Source of the DNA: an uncultured Clostridia bacterium
GTDB lineage: Bacteria; Bacillota; Clostridia; Christensenellales; Borkfalkiaceae
Assembly: GCA_945949395.1 (NCBI GenBank)
Contig: CAMFEK010000002.1
Coordinates: forward strand, 106,645-170,644
Direction of reading: 5' to 3'
DNA: 64,000 nucleotides
Part shown: positions 14,679-23,407 of the stretch, piece after piece
Position numbering within the stretch: the first letter of the stretch is position 1
Layout of the letters: the number at the start of each line of letters is the position of its first letter
Translations under genes and position numbers: made by a program
The notes under the pieces: generated by a model
Told to the model about the DNA's origin: nothing
Databases searched by the model: none
What the model saw: the letters and a program-made list of their open reading frames with translations, nothing else

Positions 14679-17335
14679 TATTTTACGTGCATTTGTTTTT
14701 TGGAGTCGATGGATTCCTTGCTGATCGATTTGCTCATGTTTTCGCAAAGCAACGTCGCATACTTGGAGACCGGGAACGCCGATAAAATAATGGTGGACAT
14801 CAAGAGGAGCTCCGCGGCGTTGAACTTGATGGTGTGATAGTTCGCGATCACGATATCGCCGAGGGCGAAGTCGTTATAGCCCACCGTCATGAACAGGACG
14901 CAGATGAGGAACACCGTGACGATCAGCGCCCCTCGCAACACGTTCAGCGGTTTACAGATCTGGTACAGCATCACGATGCCGGAAAGCGTCATCACGAGCA
15001 CCATCATGGCTTGCCACTCCACGGCGCCCGTTTCGGGCGGATATATCGCGGCGTTGAAGGAGGGAATGCTGTAGGACAGATATACGCCGAGCACGCATAG
15101 GAACATGGTAAACGCTTGCGGAATGGAGTGGGATATGACGTAGGAGAAGAATTTGCCTTCCACCTTCTTCGAGTTGGGCTGAAGGGAGAGGATAAAGGAG
15201 GGCAACCCGCTCACGAACATTTCAAAGAGCATCATGTTTTGCGTGGTGAAGAAGTAGGATTGCTGCGAGATGAGGCAGAACAGGGCGAGGCAGGTGATGA
15301 GCAGCGTCTTCATCAAATATAAGGAGGCGGAGTTTTCGATGTTGTTGATGACGCGCCTGCCCTCGTACACGATGGAGGGCATGGAGTTGAAGTTGTTGTC
15401 CATCAACACGAGGTGGCTCACGTTTCTCGCCGCCTCCGCGCCGGACGCGACGGAAATGGCGCAGTCAGCCTCCTTGAGCGCCAGAAGATCGTTGACCCCG
15501 TCGCCCGTCATAGCAACCGTCTTGCCGCTCGTCTTCAAGGCGCGCACGAGCAGCCGCTTTTGCTCGGGCGTCACGCGTCCGAACACGGTATATTCGTGGG
15601 CGACCGTCTCCACCTCGGTGTCCGTCAAGCCCTCGAGCGAAATGTATTTATCGGCGTTTTCCACGCCCGCGCGGCGGGCAACTTCCGCAACGGTCATGGC
15701 GTTATCGCCGGAAATCACCTTTACGGCGACGCCGTTTTCCTTAAACCAACGAATGGAGGAGATGGCGTCCTCTCGGATATTGTCCTCGATGGCGATCAGC
15801 GCGAAGGGGGTCATATCTTCGGGAATGGCGTCCTCTTCGATCGGGTCGGGGGAGTAGGCGAGCACGAGCACGCGAAAGCCCTTTAACGCGTATTCGCTCA
15901 CCATTCGTTCCAGATAGGAGGGAACGGAGGAGAATACGAACTCGGGCGCGCCGAGCGCAAAGGTGCCCGGATCCTCAAAGGTGACGGCGGAGTATTTCCG
16001 CTTGGAGGAGAAGGGCAGAATTTTTTCTGCGTGGAGCGTCGTGGAATGACCGAAGTAGTTAAAGAGGGCGATGGACGTTTGATTGTTGTCGGGCAAAGCC
16101 GCCAGCATGGAGGAGATCACCTCGTCCACGGAATAGGGGATATACCCGTCGGGGAGGGACTCGTCCTGCACGATTTGATAGCCGTGCACCTTCATTCTGC
16201 CGTCGGTGATCGTGCCCGTCTTGTCCAGACACAGCACGTCGACGCGCGCGAGCATTTCCAGGGAATAGAGGTCTTGCACGAGCGTGTTTTTCTTGGCGAG
16301 TCGCACCACGCCGACGGCGAGCGCGACGGACGTGAGCAGCATCATGCCGGAGGGGATCATGCCGACGATGATGGCGCAGGTCTTTTGAATGGCTTCGTTT
16401 AAGCAGGCTCTCGCGTTCATCACGCCCTCCGCGGTGATGATCGCTTCCCCCGTCCACGTCTCCAAGTCGCGCAGGGAAAAGTCGTACACCGCGCCGATCT
16501 TCCGCCAGTTCGTCCAGAACATCATGATGGCGATGGGGACAATCATGACGCCGATCACGCGCACGAAGGTGCTGATGGATTTCATGATCTCGGAGTTGGG
16601 TTTTTTATATTTTTTCGCCTGCGAGGTGAGGGAGTTCACGTAGGTGGATTTACCCACCTTTTCCACCCGCGCGCGGCAGCTCCCGCTGGAGATAAAGGAG
16701 CCCGCGTAGATGGGGTCGCCCGCGTTCTTTTTGATGGAGACCGATTCGCCCGTGAGGAGGGATTCGTTCACTTCCACCACGCCGTCCGCCACCAAACAGT
16801 CGGCGGGAACCTGATTGCCCGTTTCCAAGTGCAAGACGTCGTCCAAGACGACTTCGCTCACGGGAATCTCCATAAAGGTTCCGTAACGCATCACCTTTAC
16901 GTTGGCGGAGGCGAGGACGGAGAGCTTATCGATCTGTAATTTCGCCCGAATCTCCTGCACGATGCCGATGACGATGTTCGCCATGAAGATGACGACGAAC
17001 AGGTAGTTGGTGATGCTCGCGCCCGAGTAGATGAGGGCGATCATCGCGAATACGCACAGGAGGTTGAAGAAGGTGAAGATGTTCTCGATAAAGATGTTGA
17101 CGAGACTTTTCGAGTATTTTTTACCCGTGAGGTTGTAGAGCCCTTGCTCGAAACGGGTATCGATCTGATCTTTGGTGAGACCTACGTCCAGCTCGGGGGT
17201 AAAGCGTTCCACCGCGTCTTCCCCGTGGGGCTTTACCTTTTTGACTTGCTGATAAAGTTTCCTCGTCCTTTTTTTATCCGCAGGCTGTTTGCGCGGACCG
17301 AACGTATTCTTTCCTCTGTTGTTTTCTTGTTGCAT
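14678..17335 (-). CDS. P-type cation ATPase, CtpE-like (probable Ca2+ transporter)
   Basis: 885 aa. The cytoplasmic N-terminus (1-50) is Lys-rich, and GLTKDQIDTRFEQGLYN (52-68) opens the ATPase. Actuator motif TGES (195-198), phosphorylation site DKTGT (D371), hinge TGDGVND, and about 10 membrane spans. The membrane motif before D371 is MIPSGMMLLTSVAL, as in the actinobacterial CtpE calcium importers, rather than PEGLP of SERCA types or CPC of copper pumps. An unusual feature is a polar stretch of about 40 residues (277-318) between the third and fourth spans, where related pumps have a short loop. The total is about 90 residues above the usual CtpE length. Confidence 0.8.
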   Translation of the reverse strand: MQQENNRGKNTFGPRKQPADKKRTRKLYQQVKKVKPHGEDAVERFTPELDVGLTKDQIDTRFEQGLYNLTGKKYSKSLVNIFIENIFTFFNLLCVFAMIALIYSGASITNYLFVVIFMANIVIGIVQEIRAKLQIDKLSVLASANVKVMRYGTFMEIPVSEVVLDDVLHLETGNQVPADCLVADGVVEVNESLLTGESVSIKKNAGDPIYAGSFISSGSCRARVEKVGKSTYVNSLTSQAKKYKKPNSEIMKSISTFVRVIGVMIVPIAIMMFWTNWRKIGAVYDFSLRDLETWTGEAIITAEGVMNARACLNEAIQKTCAIIVGMIPSGMMLLTSVALAVGVVRLAKKNTLVQDLYSLEMLARVDVLCLDKTGTITDGRMKVHGYQIVQDESLPDGYIPYSVDEVISSMLAALPDNNQTSIALFNYFGHSTTLHAEKILPFSSKRKYSAVTFEDPGTFALGAPEFVFSSVPSYLERMVSEYALKGFRVLVLAYSPDPIEEDAIPEDMTPFALIAIEDNIREDAISSIRWFKENGVAVKVISGDNAMTVAEVARRAGVENADKYISLEGLTDTEVETVAHEYTVFGRVTPEQKRLLVRALKTSGKTVAMTGDGVNDLLALKEADCAISVASGAEAARNVSHLVLMDNNFNSMPSIVYEGRRVINNIENSASLYLMKTLLITCLALFCLISQQSYFFTTQNMMLFEMFVSGLPSFILSLQPNSKKVEGKFFSYVISHSIPQAFTMFLCVLGVYLSYSIPSFNAAIYPPETGAVEWQAMMVLVMTLSGIVMLYQICKPLNVLRGALIVTVFLICVLFMTVGYNDFALGDIVIANYHTIKFNAAELLLMSTIILSAFPVSKYATLLCENMSKSISKESIDSKKQMHVK

Positions 17336-17366
17336 GGCGATCCCCCAAAGTAAAGTATATACTTGT

Positions 17367-17395
17367 ATTATATCACGATAATAGGTCTTTTACAA
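17367..17395 (-). promoter_or_regulatory. sigma-A promoter of the P-type ATPase
   Basis: Minus strand TTGTAA (17395-17390), 17-bp spacer, TATAAT (17372-17367); the RBS GGGGGATC follows upstream of the ATG at 17335. Confidence 0.75.
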
Positions 17396-17425
17396 GAATT
17401 TTGAGAAAAATAGTGGGGTTTTTTA

Positions 17426-17454
17426 TTGCTTTTTGCCTTCCTTGAGATTATAAT
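17426..17454 (+). promoter_or_regulatory. sigma-A promoter of serS
   Basis: TTGCTT (17426-17431), 17-bp spacer, TATAAT (17449-17454). The leader to the ATG is about 42 nt, too short for a T-box. Confidence 0.65.
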
Positions 17455-17502
17455 ATAGATAAACATTTTACTAAAAATCCTTAAGCGGAGGCAGATAGAA
17501 CC

Positions 17503-18795
17503 ATGATCGATATCAATTTGATCCGTAACGATCCCGAATTGGTCAAGCAGAATATCAAAAAGAAATTCCAGGACAAAAAACTTCCCCTGGTGGACGAGGT
17601 TATCCTTCTCGACGAGAAAAAGAGAGCGTTGCAGGCGGAGGGCGATACCCTTCGCGCCGCGAGAAATTCCCTTTCCAAGCAGATCGGACTTTTAATGAAA
17701 CAGGGCAAAAAGGAGGAGGCGGAGTCCGTGAAAGCGGAAGTCGCCAAGGACGCAGCGCGCCTTGCGGAAATCGAAAGGGAACAGCCCGAAGTGGAGGAGT
17801 CCTTGAAGAAAGCCATGATGGCGATCCCCAACATCATTTCAGACGACGTTCCCATCGGCAAGGACGATTCCGAAAACGTGGAGCTCAAGCGTTTCGGCGA
17901 ACCCGTCGTGCCCGATTTCGATATCCCGTATCACCTGGATATCTTGGAAAATCTCGACGGCATCGACATCGACTCGGCGAGGAGAGTTGCCGGTCAGGGC
18001 TTTTACTATCTCACGGGCGATATCGCGCGCCTGCATTCCGCGGTTTTGACTTACGCGAGAGATTTCATGATCGACAAGGGTTTCACCTACGTCATTCCCC
18101 CCTTTATGATCCACGGCAACGTGGTGAGCGGCGTCATGAGCTTTGAAGAGATGGAAGGCATGATGTATAAGATCGAGGGGGAGGATCTCTATCTCATCGG
18201 CACCTCCGAACATTCCATGATCGGTCGCTTTATGGGTCAGATCATCGACGGGGACAAGCTCCCTTTAACGCTCACCTCCTATTCCCCCTGTTTCCGCAAG
18301 GAAAAGGGCGCGCACGGATTAGAGGAGAGAGGCATCTACCGCATCCATCAGTTCGAAAAGCAGGAGATGATCGTCATCTGCAAGCCCGAACAGTCGGAAG
18401 AATGGTACGAAAAGCTGTGGCAGTACACCGTGGAGCTCTTCCGCTCTATGGAGATCCCCGTTCGCCAGCTCGGCTGTTGCTCGGGCGACCTCGCCGATCT
18501 CAAATACAAGAGCTGCGACGTGGAGGCGTGGTCTCCCAGACAGAAGAAGTACTTTGAAGTCGGTTCCTGCTCCAACCTCACGGACGCGCAGGCGAGAAGA
18601 CTTTCCATCAAGTACAAGGATTCGGACGGCAAGAACAAGCTCGCGCACACCTTGAACAACACGGTGGTCGCCCCGCCCAGAATGCTCATCGCCTTCGTGG
18701 AAAATCATTTGCAGGCGGACGGCAGCGTGACCATTCCCGCCGTATTGCAGCCTTATATGGGCGGAAAGACGGTCATCTATCCCGCCAAGAAATAA
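17503..18795 (+). CDS. serS: Seryl-tRNA synthetase
   Basis: 430 aa. An N-terminal two-helix coiled-coil arm (about 30-105) that contacts the long variable arm of tRNA-Ser is followed by a class II core: the TSEHSM segment, motif 2 CFRKEKGAHGLEERGIYRIHQF-like (split at the class II loop), and motif 3 near LNNTVVAPPRMLIAFVEN. It charges tRNA-Ser and tRNA-Sec. Length is typical. Unlike many Firmicutes serS genes, no T-box leader is present. Confidence 0.97.
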   Translation: MIDINLIRNDPELVKQNIKKKFQDKKLPLVDEVILLDEKKRALQAEGDTLRAARNSLSKQIGLLMKQGKKEEAESVKAEVAKDAARLAEIEREQPEVEESLKKAMMAIPNIISDDVPIGKDDSENVELKRFGEPVVPDFDIPYHLDILENLDGIDIDSARRVAGQGFYYLTGDIARLHSAVLTYARDFMIDKGFTYVIPPFMIHGNVVSGVMSFEEMEGMMYKIEGEDLYLIGTSEHSMIGRFMGQIIDGDKLPLTLTSYSPCFRKEKGAHGLEERGIYRIHQFEKQEMIVICKPEQSEEWYEKLWQYTVELFRSMEIPVRQLGCCSGDLADLKYKSCDVEAWSPRQKKYFEVGSCSNLTDAQARRLSIKYKDSDGKNKLAHTLNNTVVAPPRMLIAFVENHLQADGSVTIPAVLQPYMGGKTVIYPAKK

Positions 18796-18812
18796 GAGAG
18801 GAAAGGATCGCA

Positions 18813-18841
18813 TAGGGACAACCCGTTTCGGGTTGCCCCTA
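18813..18841. repeat. REP-like palindrome between serS and the exonuclease gene
   Basis: TAGGGACAACCCG and CGGGTTGCCCCTA flank a TTT loop, with one mismatch in 13 pairs. No T-run follows, so it is not a normal terminator. It looks like a dispersed palindromic element of the TAGGGGCAACCCG type; only one full copy lies in this window. Confidence 0.6.
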
Positions 18842-18866
18842 CATTTGCGCTGTAAGCGGGGAACTC

Positions 18867-19814
18867 ATGGATTTTGTTTTTTTCGATATCGAATGTGCGT
18901 GCGTATCCAAAAAGGCGGCTAAGATTTGCGCCTTCGGCTACGTCGTCACGGACGATCAATTTCATATCAAGGAAAAGAGAGACCTTCTCATCAATCCGCA
19001 GGGCAGCTTTCATCTGACCGACCGCAGGGGGGAGAAGGGGCTCGTTTTGCCGTACGATTATAACGCATTCAAGCGTCAGCCTTCCTTCCCCGAGGTGTAT
19101 CCCGACGTCGCTCGTCTCCTCACGGAAGGCAACGTCGTCTTGGGTCATTCCATCATGAACGACGTCAAATATCTCAACCTCGAAACGGCGCGGTTCTCCC
19201 TGCCGCCCTTGAATTTTTCCTTCTACGACACGCAGTTTATCTATATGAATAAGATCAAGGCGTTCGAGCGTCAGCTCGCCCTCGGCACCATCGCCGAGGC
19301 GCTCGGCGTCGAGTTCGTTGCCCACCGCGCGGCGGACGACGCTTACGCGACCATGAAAATCGCGGAGGCGCTGTGTAAAAAGGAGGGAATGACCTTAATG
19401 GAACTCATCGATTTTTACGAAATCAAGGCGGGCGTCACCAAGGACGGCGAGGCGGTCGATTGTACCTCTTTAGCGCGGGAAGAGTACCTCCTTTCCCTTC
19501 GCGCCGCCAAGGAAAGAAGGGAAAGATCCCGCGCGGAATTTATTGCCGCCGTGTGCGGCAAGCGCCCCAAGCGTAAGTCGGATAGCCTGCGCGGCAAGGT
19601 GTTTTCCTTCTCCAAACCGCTCGAGGAGGCGACGGAACGCTCCATCGCCTACGTAAAAGCCATTTACGAGCGGGGCGGCGGCTATTCCTTTAAGGTGGAA
19701 AAATGCAACCGATACGTCGCGCTCGACGGGGATATCTCCCGAAGAAAGGAGGCGGCGCAGGAAAAGGGAGCCCTCGTGCTCAACGAGGAGTCCTTCAAGG
19801 AGATGCTGATATGA
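18867..19814 (+). CDS. DEDDh-type 3'-5' exonuclease (DnaQ/epsilon-like) with C-terminal BRCT-like region
   Basis: 315 aa. Exo I is FFDIECA (D7, E9), Exo II is LGHSIMNDVKYL, and Exo III is AHRAADDAYAT with the catalytic His and Asp. This matches the epsilon-type exonuclease domain in residues 1-175. Residues about 220-315 contain a Lys/Arg-rich linker and a KVFSFSKPLEE segment with a beta-alpha pattern that may be a BRCT domain. Likely a repair or RNA-processing exonuclease. The stop overlaps the next gene's ATG (ATGA). Confidence 0.8.
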   Translation: MDFVFFDIECACVSKKAAKICAFGYVVTDDQFHIKEKRDLLINPQGSFHLTDRRGEKGLVLPYDYNAFKRQPSFPEVYPDVARLLTEGNVVLGHSIMNDVKYLNLETARFSLPPLNFSFYDTQFIYMNKIKAFERQLALGTIAEALGVEFVAHRAADDAYATMKIAEALCKKEGMTLMELIDFYEIKAGVTKDGEAVDCTSLAREEYLLSLRAAKERRERSRAEFIAAVCGKRPKRKSDSLRGKVFSFSKPLEEATERSIAYVKAIYERGGGYSFKVEKCNRYVALDGDISRRKEAAQEKGALVLNEESFKEMLI

Positions 19815-21106
19815 ACCTGCCCGAAGCCTTTCAACGGAGAATGCAAGAGGAGCTCAACGGGGAGTTTTCTTCCTACCTCGCCACTTACGACGCCCCCGCG
19901 TATAAGGGGATCCGCGTCAACGCGCTGAAAATCGGTAAAGAGGAGTTTCTTTCCCGCGCGCCCTTCCCCGTGGGGGAAAGGGTAGAATGGGAAGAGAACG
20001 GTTTCTATACGGAAGGGGTAAAGGTCGGGCGGTACGTAGAGCACTTTGCGGGACTTTACTATTCGCAGGAACCCTCCGCCATGAGCGCCGCGCCGCTGCT
20101 TGACGTGCGCCCCGGCGAAAGGGTGCTCGATCTCTGTTCCGCGCCCGGCGGCAAGGGCACGAAACTTTGCGAGGAGACAAAGGGGCGGGGCGTCGTCGTC
20201 TTAAACGAGTACGTGTCCGCCCGCGCGAAAATACTCTTGCAGAACGTGGAGCGAATGGGCATTTCCAACGCCGTCGTCTTAAACGAAACGCCCGAAAATC
20301 TCGCAAAGAAATTCCCCGCCTACTTCGATAAAATTTTAGTGGACGCTCCCTGTTCGGGCGAGGGTATGTTCAAGAAGAACGAGGAGGAAGCGATCGAGAA
20401 CTGGAGCGAGGAGAACGTCGCCCTTTGCGCGAATCGGCAGAGAAATATTTTGGAACAGGCGCACCTCATGTTGAAAGGGGGCGGAAAAATCGTGTATTCC
20501 ACCTGTACCTTTGCCCGCGAAGAGGACGAGGAGCAGATTCGTTCGTTTTTGTCCCGCCACGGCGAGTACGTTTTGATCGAGGAGAAAAAATTCTATCCGC
20601 ATCGGGTGAAGGGCGAGGGGCACTATACGGCTCTTCTTCAAAAGACGGAAGGAGAGCAGAACGGGCAAAAACCGAGCAAGATAGGGCTTTCCGCCGCGGA
20701 TGAAAAGGCGTATCGCGCCTTTGAAAGGGAGTTTTTAACCTCGCCGCAAAAAAATTTGTTCCGCGCCAAGGATACGATATACGCCCTGCCCGAGGATATG
20801 TTCGACTTCAAGGGGCTCAATCTTTTGCGCGCGGGCGTCCGCGTCGCGGAGATCGTAAACGGCAGAATACAGCCCGCGCACGCGCTCGCGATGAGCGTAA
20901 AGAAGGAGAATTGCCGAAATTTCGTCTCCTTGAACAGGGAAGAGGCGGAAAAGTACCTGCGGGGAGAAACCCTGCCCTCACGCAATCCAAACGGTTGGTG
21001 CGTGGTCGGATTTGAAAAATTCCCGCTTGGAATCGGCAAAATCTCGGGCGGCATGGTGAAGAATCACTATCCCAAAGGGCTGCGCCTGCGCTCGCTCACC
21101 GAATAG
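19811..21106 (+). CDS. RsmF/RsmB-type rRNA (cytosine-5)-methyltransferase
   Basis: 431 aa from ATG 19811; a 108-nt longer frame lies inside the exonuclease gene. NOL1/NOP2/Sun fold with SAM-binding LDLCSAPGGKGTKL, motif IV VDAPCSGEGMF and motif VI YSTCTFAREEDE, which holds the catalytic Cys. A C-terminal PUA-like/RsmF domain extends from about residue 300 (NGWCVVGFEKFPLGIGKISGG). It should methylate C5 of a cytosine in 16S rRNA. It is translationally coupled to the exonuclease upstream. Confidence 0.88.
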   Translation: MNLPEAFQRRMQEELNGEFSSYLATYDAPAYKGIRVNALKIGKEEFLSRAPFPVGERVEWEENGFYTEGVKVGRYVEHFAGLYYSQEPSAMSAAPLLDVRPGERVLDLCSAPGGKGTKLCEETKGRGVVVLNEYVSARAKILLQNVERMGISNAVVLNETPENLAKKFPAYFDKILVDAPCSGEGMFKKNEEEAIENWSEENVALCANRQRNILEQAHLMLKGGGKIVYSTCTFAREEDEEQIRSFLSRHGEYVLIEEKKFYPHRVKGEGHYTALLQKTEGEQNGQKPSKIGLSAADEKAYRAFEREFLTSPQKNLFRAKDTIYALPEDMFDFKGLNLLRAGVRVAEIVNGRIQPAHALAMSVKKENCRNFVSLNREEAEKYLRGETLPSRNPNGWCVVGFEKFPLGIGKISGGMVKNHYPKGLRLRSLTE

Positions 21107-21169
21107 AGGGGCGCCGCGCGGCAATCGACAAAATGTCAAAAAATATTTTCAAAAAGGATAGCAAAACGC

Positions 21170-21198
21170 TTGCTAAAGGGTAAGATTTTCTGTATAAT
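21170..21198 (+). promoter_or_regulatory. sigma-A promoter of rplS
   Basis: TTGCTA (21170-21175), 17-bp spacer, TATAAT (21193-21198). Confidence 0.75.
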
Positions 21199-21204
21199 GG
21201 ACAA

Positions 21205-21302
21205 TGACTTCCAACGGTCCTCTTATCTTTTTGGAAACGGGTCGGGCAGAAAGATGCCGACAGCGGGTAACGAACGTTTGGTAATTTATGGAGGTATAAG
21301 TC
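21205..21302 (+). promoter_or_regulatory. Long 5' leader of rplS, possible L19 autoregulatory leader
   Basis: About 98 nt separate the expected +1 from the ATG. The leader contains short pairable blocks (TCGGGCAGAAAG with a ATGCCGACAG region) and ends in GGAGG 8 nt before ATG 21303. Autoregulatory L19 leaders are known in Firmicutes; a match to that family could not be tested here. Confidence 0.35.
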
Positions 21303-21647
21303 ATGAAAGGATTAATTGAAGCAATCAATGCGGAATCCATGAAGTCCGAAGTTCCCGAAATCAACGTCGGCGATACCGTTGTCGTCGGATACAAGATCAT
21401 CGAAGGAACCAAGGAAAGAGTTCAGAATTTTGAAGGCGTTGTCATTGCGAAGAAGAACGGCGGCATCAACGAGACCTTTACCGTAAGACACATTGCTTAC
21501 GGCGTAGGCGTGGAAAGAACTTTCCCCATTCATTCCCCTAAAATCGCAAGCGTTAAGGTGGTAAGAAGCGGTAAAGTAAGAAGAGCGAAGCTCTATTATT
21601 TGCGTAACCTTACCGGTAAGGCAGCCAAAGTCAAGGAAGATATCTAA
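21303..21647 (+). CDS. rplS: 50S ribosomal protein L19
   Basis: 114 aa. Typical L19 sequence: [35 protein letters not shown] and [16 protein letters not shown]. It sits at the 30S-50S interface. Here rplS is detached from the rpsP-rimM-trmD operon, in which many bacteria keep it, and has its own promoter, leader and terminator. Confidence 0.97.
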   Translation: MKGLIEAINAESMKSEVPEINVGDTVVVGYKIIEGTKERVQNFEGVVIAKKNGGINETFTVRHIAYGVGVERTFPIHSPKIASVKVVRSGKVRRAKLYYLRNLTGKAAKVKEDI

Positions 21648-21696
21648 CTTTTTTAGAACTGTCTTTTTTGAACACAATCGAACACGAACAGAAAAA

Positions 21697-21729
21697 CAGT
21701 CTGCCGAAAGTCCCGGCGGACTGCTTTTT
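21697..21729 (+). terminator. Terminator of rplS
   Basis: CAGTCTGCCG (21697-21706) and CGGCGGACTG (to 21723) form a 10-bp stem followed by CTTTTTC. Confidence 0.85.
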
Positions 21730-21754
21730 CGTTCTAAAATAAAAGCGAGAGCGG

Positions 21755-21783
21755 ACGATTCTGAAAAAAAGAGTCGTCTTTTC
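21755..21783 (+). terminator. Second, weaker terminator-like hairpin
   Basis: GACGATTCT and AGAGTCGTC pair with one imperfect position around an A-rich loop, followed by TTTTCTC. It lies between the rplS terminator and the yifB promoter. Confidence 0.5.
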
Positions 21784-21814
21784 TCATGTGGAAATAATTT
21801 TTTTATAAAATTTG

Positions 21815-21843
21815 TTTACATTCTTTTTCTTTTTGTGTAAAAT
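21815..21843 (+). promoter_or_regulatory. sigma-A promoter of the yifB-dprA-topA operon
   Basis: TTTACA (21815-21820), 17-bp spacer, TAAAAT (21838-21843). Confidence 0.7.
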
Positions 21844-21880
21844 AGATAGAGATATTATAAGGATAAGGAGGCTTTTCGGC

Positions 21881-23407
21881 ATGATTTCCAAAGTGGTCAG
21901 CTTTGCTTTGAGCGGCTTAGAGGGCGTCAAGATCGAAGTGGAAACGGATATTTCCCTCGGCAAGCCCGCCTACGATATCGTCGGACTGCCCGACGCCGCC
22001 GTAAAAGAGGCGAAGGATCGCGTGCGCTCCGCCATCAAAAACAGCGGATACGATTTTCCTTATCACCGAATCACCGTGAACATGGCGCCCGCCGACGTGA
22101 GAAAGGAGGGGAGCGACTTCGATTTAGCCGTCGCCGTCAGCATTTTGAAAAGCAATCATTCCCTGCCCTTTGCTCTCGGTCAGAACGTGGCGTTTTTCGG
22201 CGAGCTCGGTCTCGACGGTTCTTTAAGGAAGATCACGGGGCTTTTGCCCGTGCTCATCTCCGCCCGAGAGGCGGGCGTTTTAGAAGCCGTCGTCCCCGAG
22301 GGCAACCGCGAGGAGGCGAGCTACGTGGACGGGCTCACCGTCTATCCCGCCTCTTGCCTTCGCGACGTCGTCAATCATCTGCTCGGCGTCGTTCCCATAT
22401 CCCCCGCGGAGACGGTGGATTTCGACAGCTTTATCAGCGGAGAGGACGGCAACGACTTTTCCCTCGTGCGCGGGCAAAAGATAGCCAAGCGCGCGTTGGA
22501 GATCGCCGTGAGCGGCGGGCACAATCTCCTCTTTATCGGTCCTCCCGGCACGGGAAAGACCATGCTCGCCCGCTCCATTCCCTCCATCATGCCCGACCTC
22601 ACCAAGGAAGAGGCGCTCGAGATCACCAAGATACATTCCGTGGCGGGCACGCTCGGGGAAGAGGGGATCGTCACCAGGCGCCCTTTCCGCACGCCCCATC
22701 ACACGGCGACGCAAGTTTCCATGTGCGGCGGCGGCAACGTTAAAATTCACCCGGGAGAAATTTCGCTCGCGCACGGGGGCGTGCTCTTTTTGGATGAGCT
22801 GCCCGAATACAGCCGAAACACCCTCGAAGCCCTGCGGCAACCGTTGGAGGACGGCGTCATCACCATTTCCCGCGCGAGCGGTTCCGTCACCTATCCCGCG
22901 AGTTTCATGCTCGTGGCGGGCATGAATCCCTGCCCCTGCGGCAATTTCGGCTCGGAGACGCTCAAATGCAGCTGCACGCCCTTGCAGATCAAGCGCTATC
23001 GCGAAAGGATCTCCGCGCCCCTCTTGGACAGGATCGATATTCAGGTGGACGTGGACAGCGTCAGCTACGCCGCGCTCGTCTCGGAAAAAGAGGAGGAGAG
23101 CGGGGAAAAAGTCAAGGCGAGGGTGAACGTCGCCCGAAAGATTCAGGCGGAGCGCTTTGCAGACCTTCCCATTCATACCAACTCGGAAATGACGGAACGG
23201 GAAATTCGTCGGTTTTGTCGCCTCGACGAAAAGAGCGAGGAGTTTTTAAGGAAGGCGTTTGAAAGGTTTCACCTCTCCATGCGCGCGCGGGCGCGCATCA
23301 TCAAGGTCGCCCGCACCATTGCCGACCTCGACTATTCCGAACGCATTCAGTTTAAGCACCTCGTCGAAGCCGTCGGATTCCGCACGAGAGAGAATAACGC
23401 GCTATGA
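21881..23407 (+). CDS. yifB: YifB/ComM-family AAA+ ATPase (Mg-chelatase-like)
   Basis: 508 aa from ATG 21881 (AAGGAGG upstream); the longer frame starts inside the promoter. The N-terminal domain has GLPDAAVKEAKDRVRSAIKNSG, a Lon-like fold. The AAA+ core has the P-loop GPPGTGKTM, Walker B ggVLFLDELPE, and the sensor region. GMNPCPCGNFGS and the following CSCTP form the Cys-rich insert of the family. ComM is a branch-migration helicase used in natural transformation of Gram-negatives. Its position directly before dprA suggests a role in recombination of incoming DNA. Confidence 0.92.
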   Translation: MISKVVSFALSGLEGVKIEVETDISLGKPAYDIVGLPDAAVKEAKDRVRSAIKNSGYDFPYHRITVNMAPADVRKEGSDFDLAVAVSILKSNHSLPFALGQNVAFFGELGLDGSLRKITGLLPVLISAREAGVLEAVVPEGNREEASYVDGLTVYPASCLRDVVNHLLGVVPISPAETVDFDSFISGEDGNDFSLVRGQKIAKRALEIAVSGGHNLLFIGPPGTGKTMLARSIPSIMPDLTKEEALEITKIHSVAGTLGEEGIVTRRPFRTPHHTATQVSMCGGGNVKIHPGEISLAHGGVLFLDELPEYSRNTLEALRQPLEDGVITISRASGSVTYPASFMLVAGMNPCPCGNFGSETLKCSCTPLQIKRYRERISAPLLDRIDIQVDVDSVSYAALVSEKEEESGEKVKARVNVARKIQAERFADLPIHTNSEMTEREIRRFCRLDEKSEEFLRKAFERFHLSMRARARIIKVARTIADLDYSERIQFKHLVEAVGFRTRENNAL

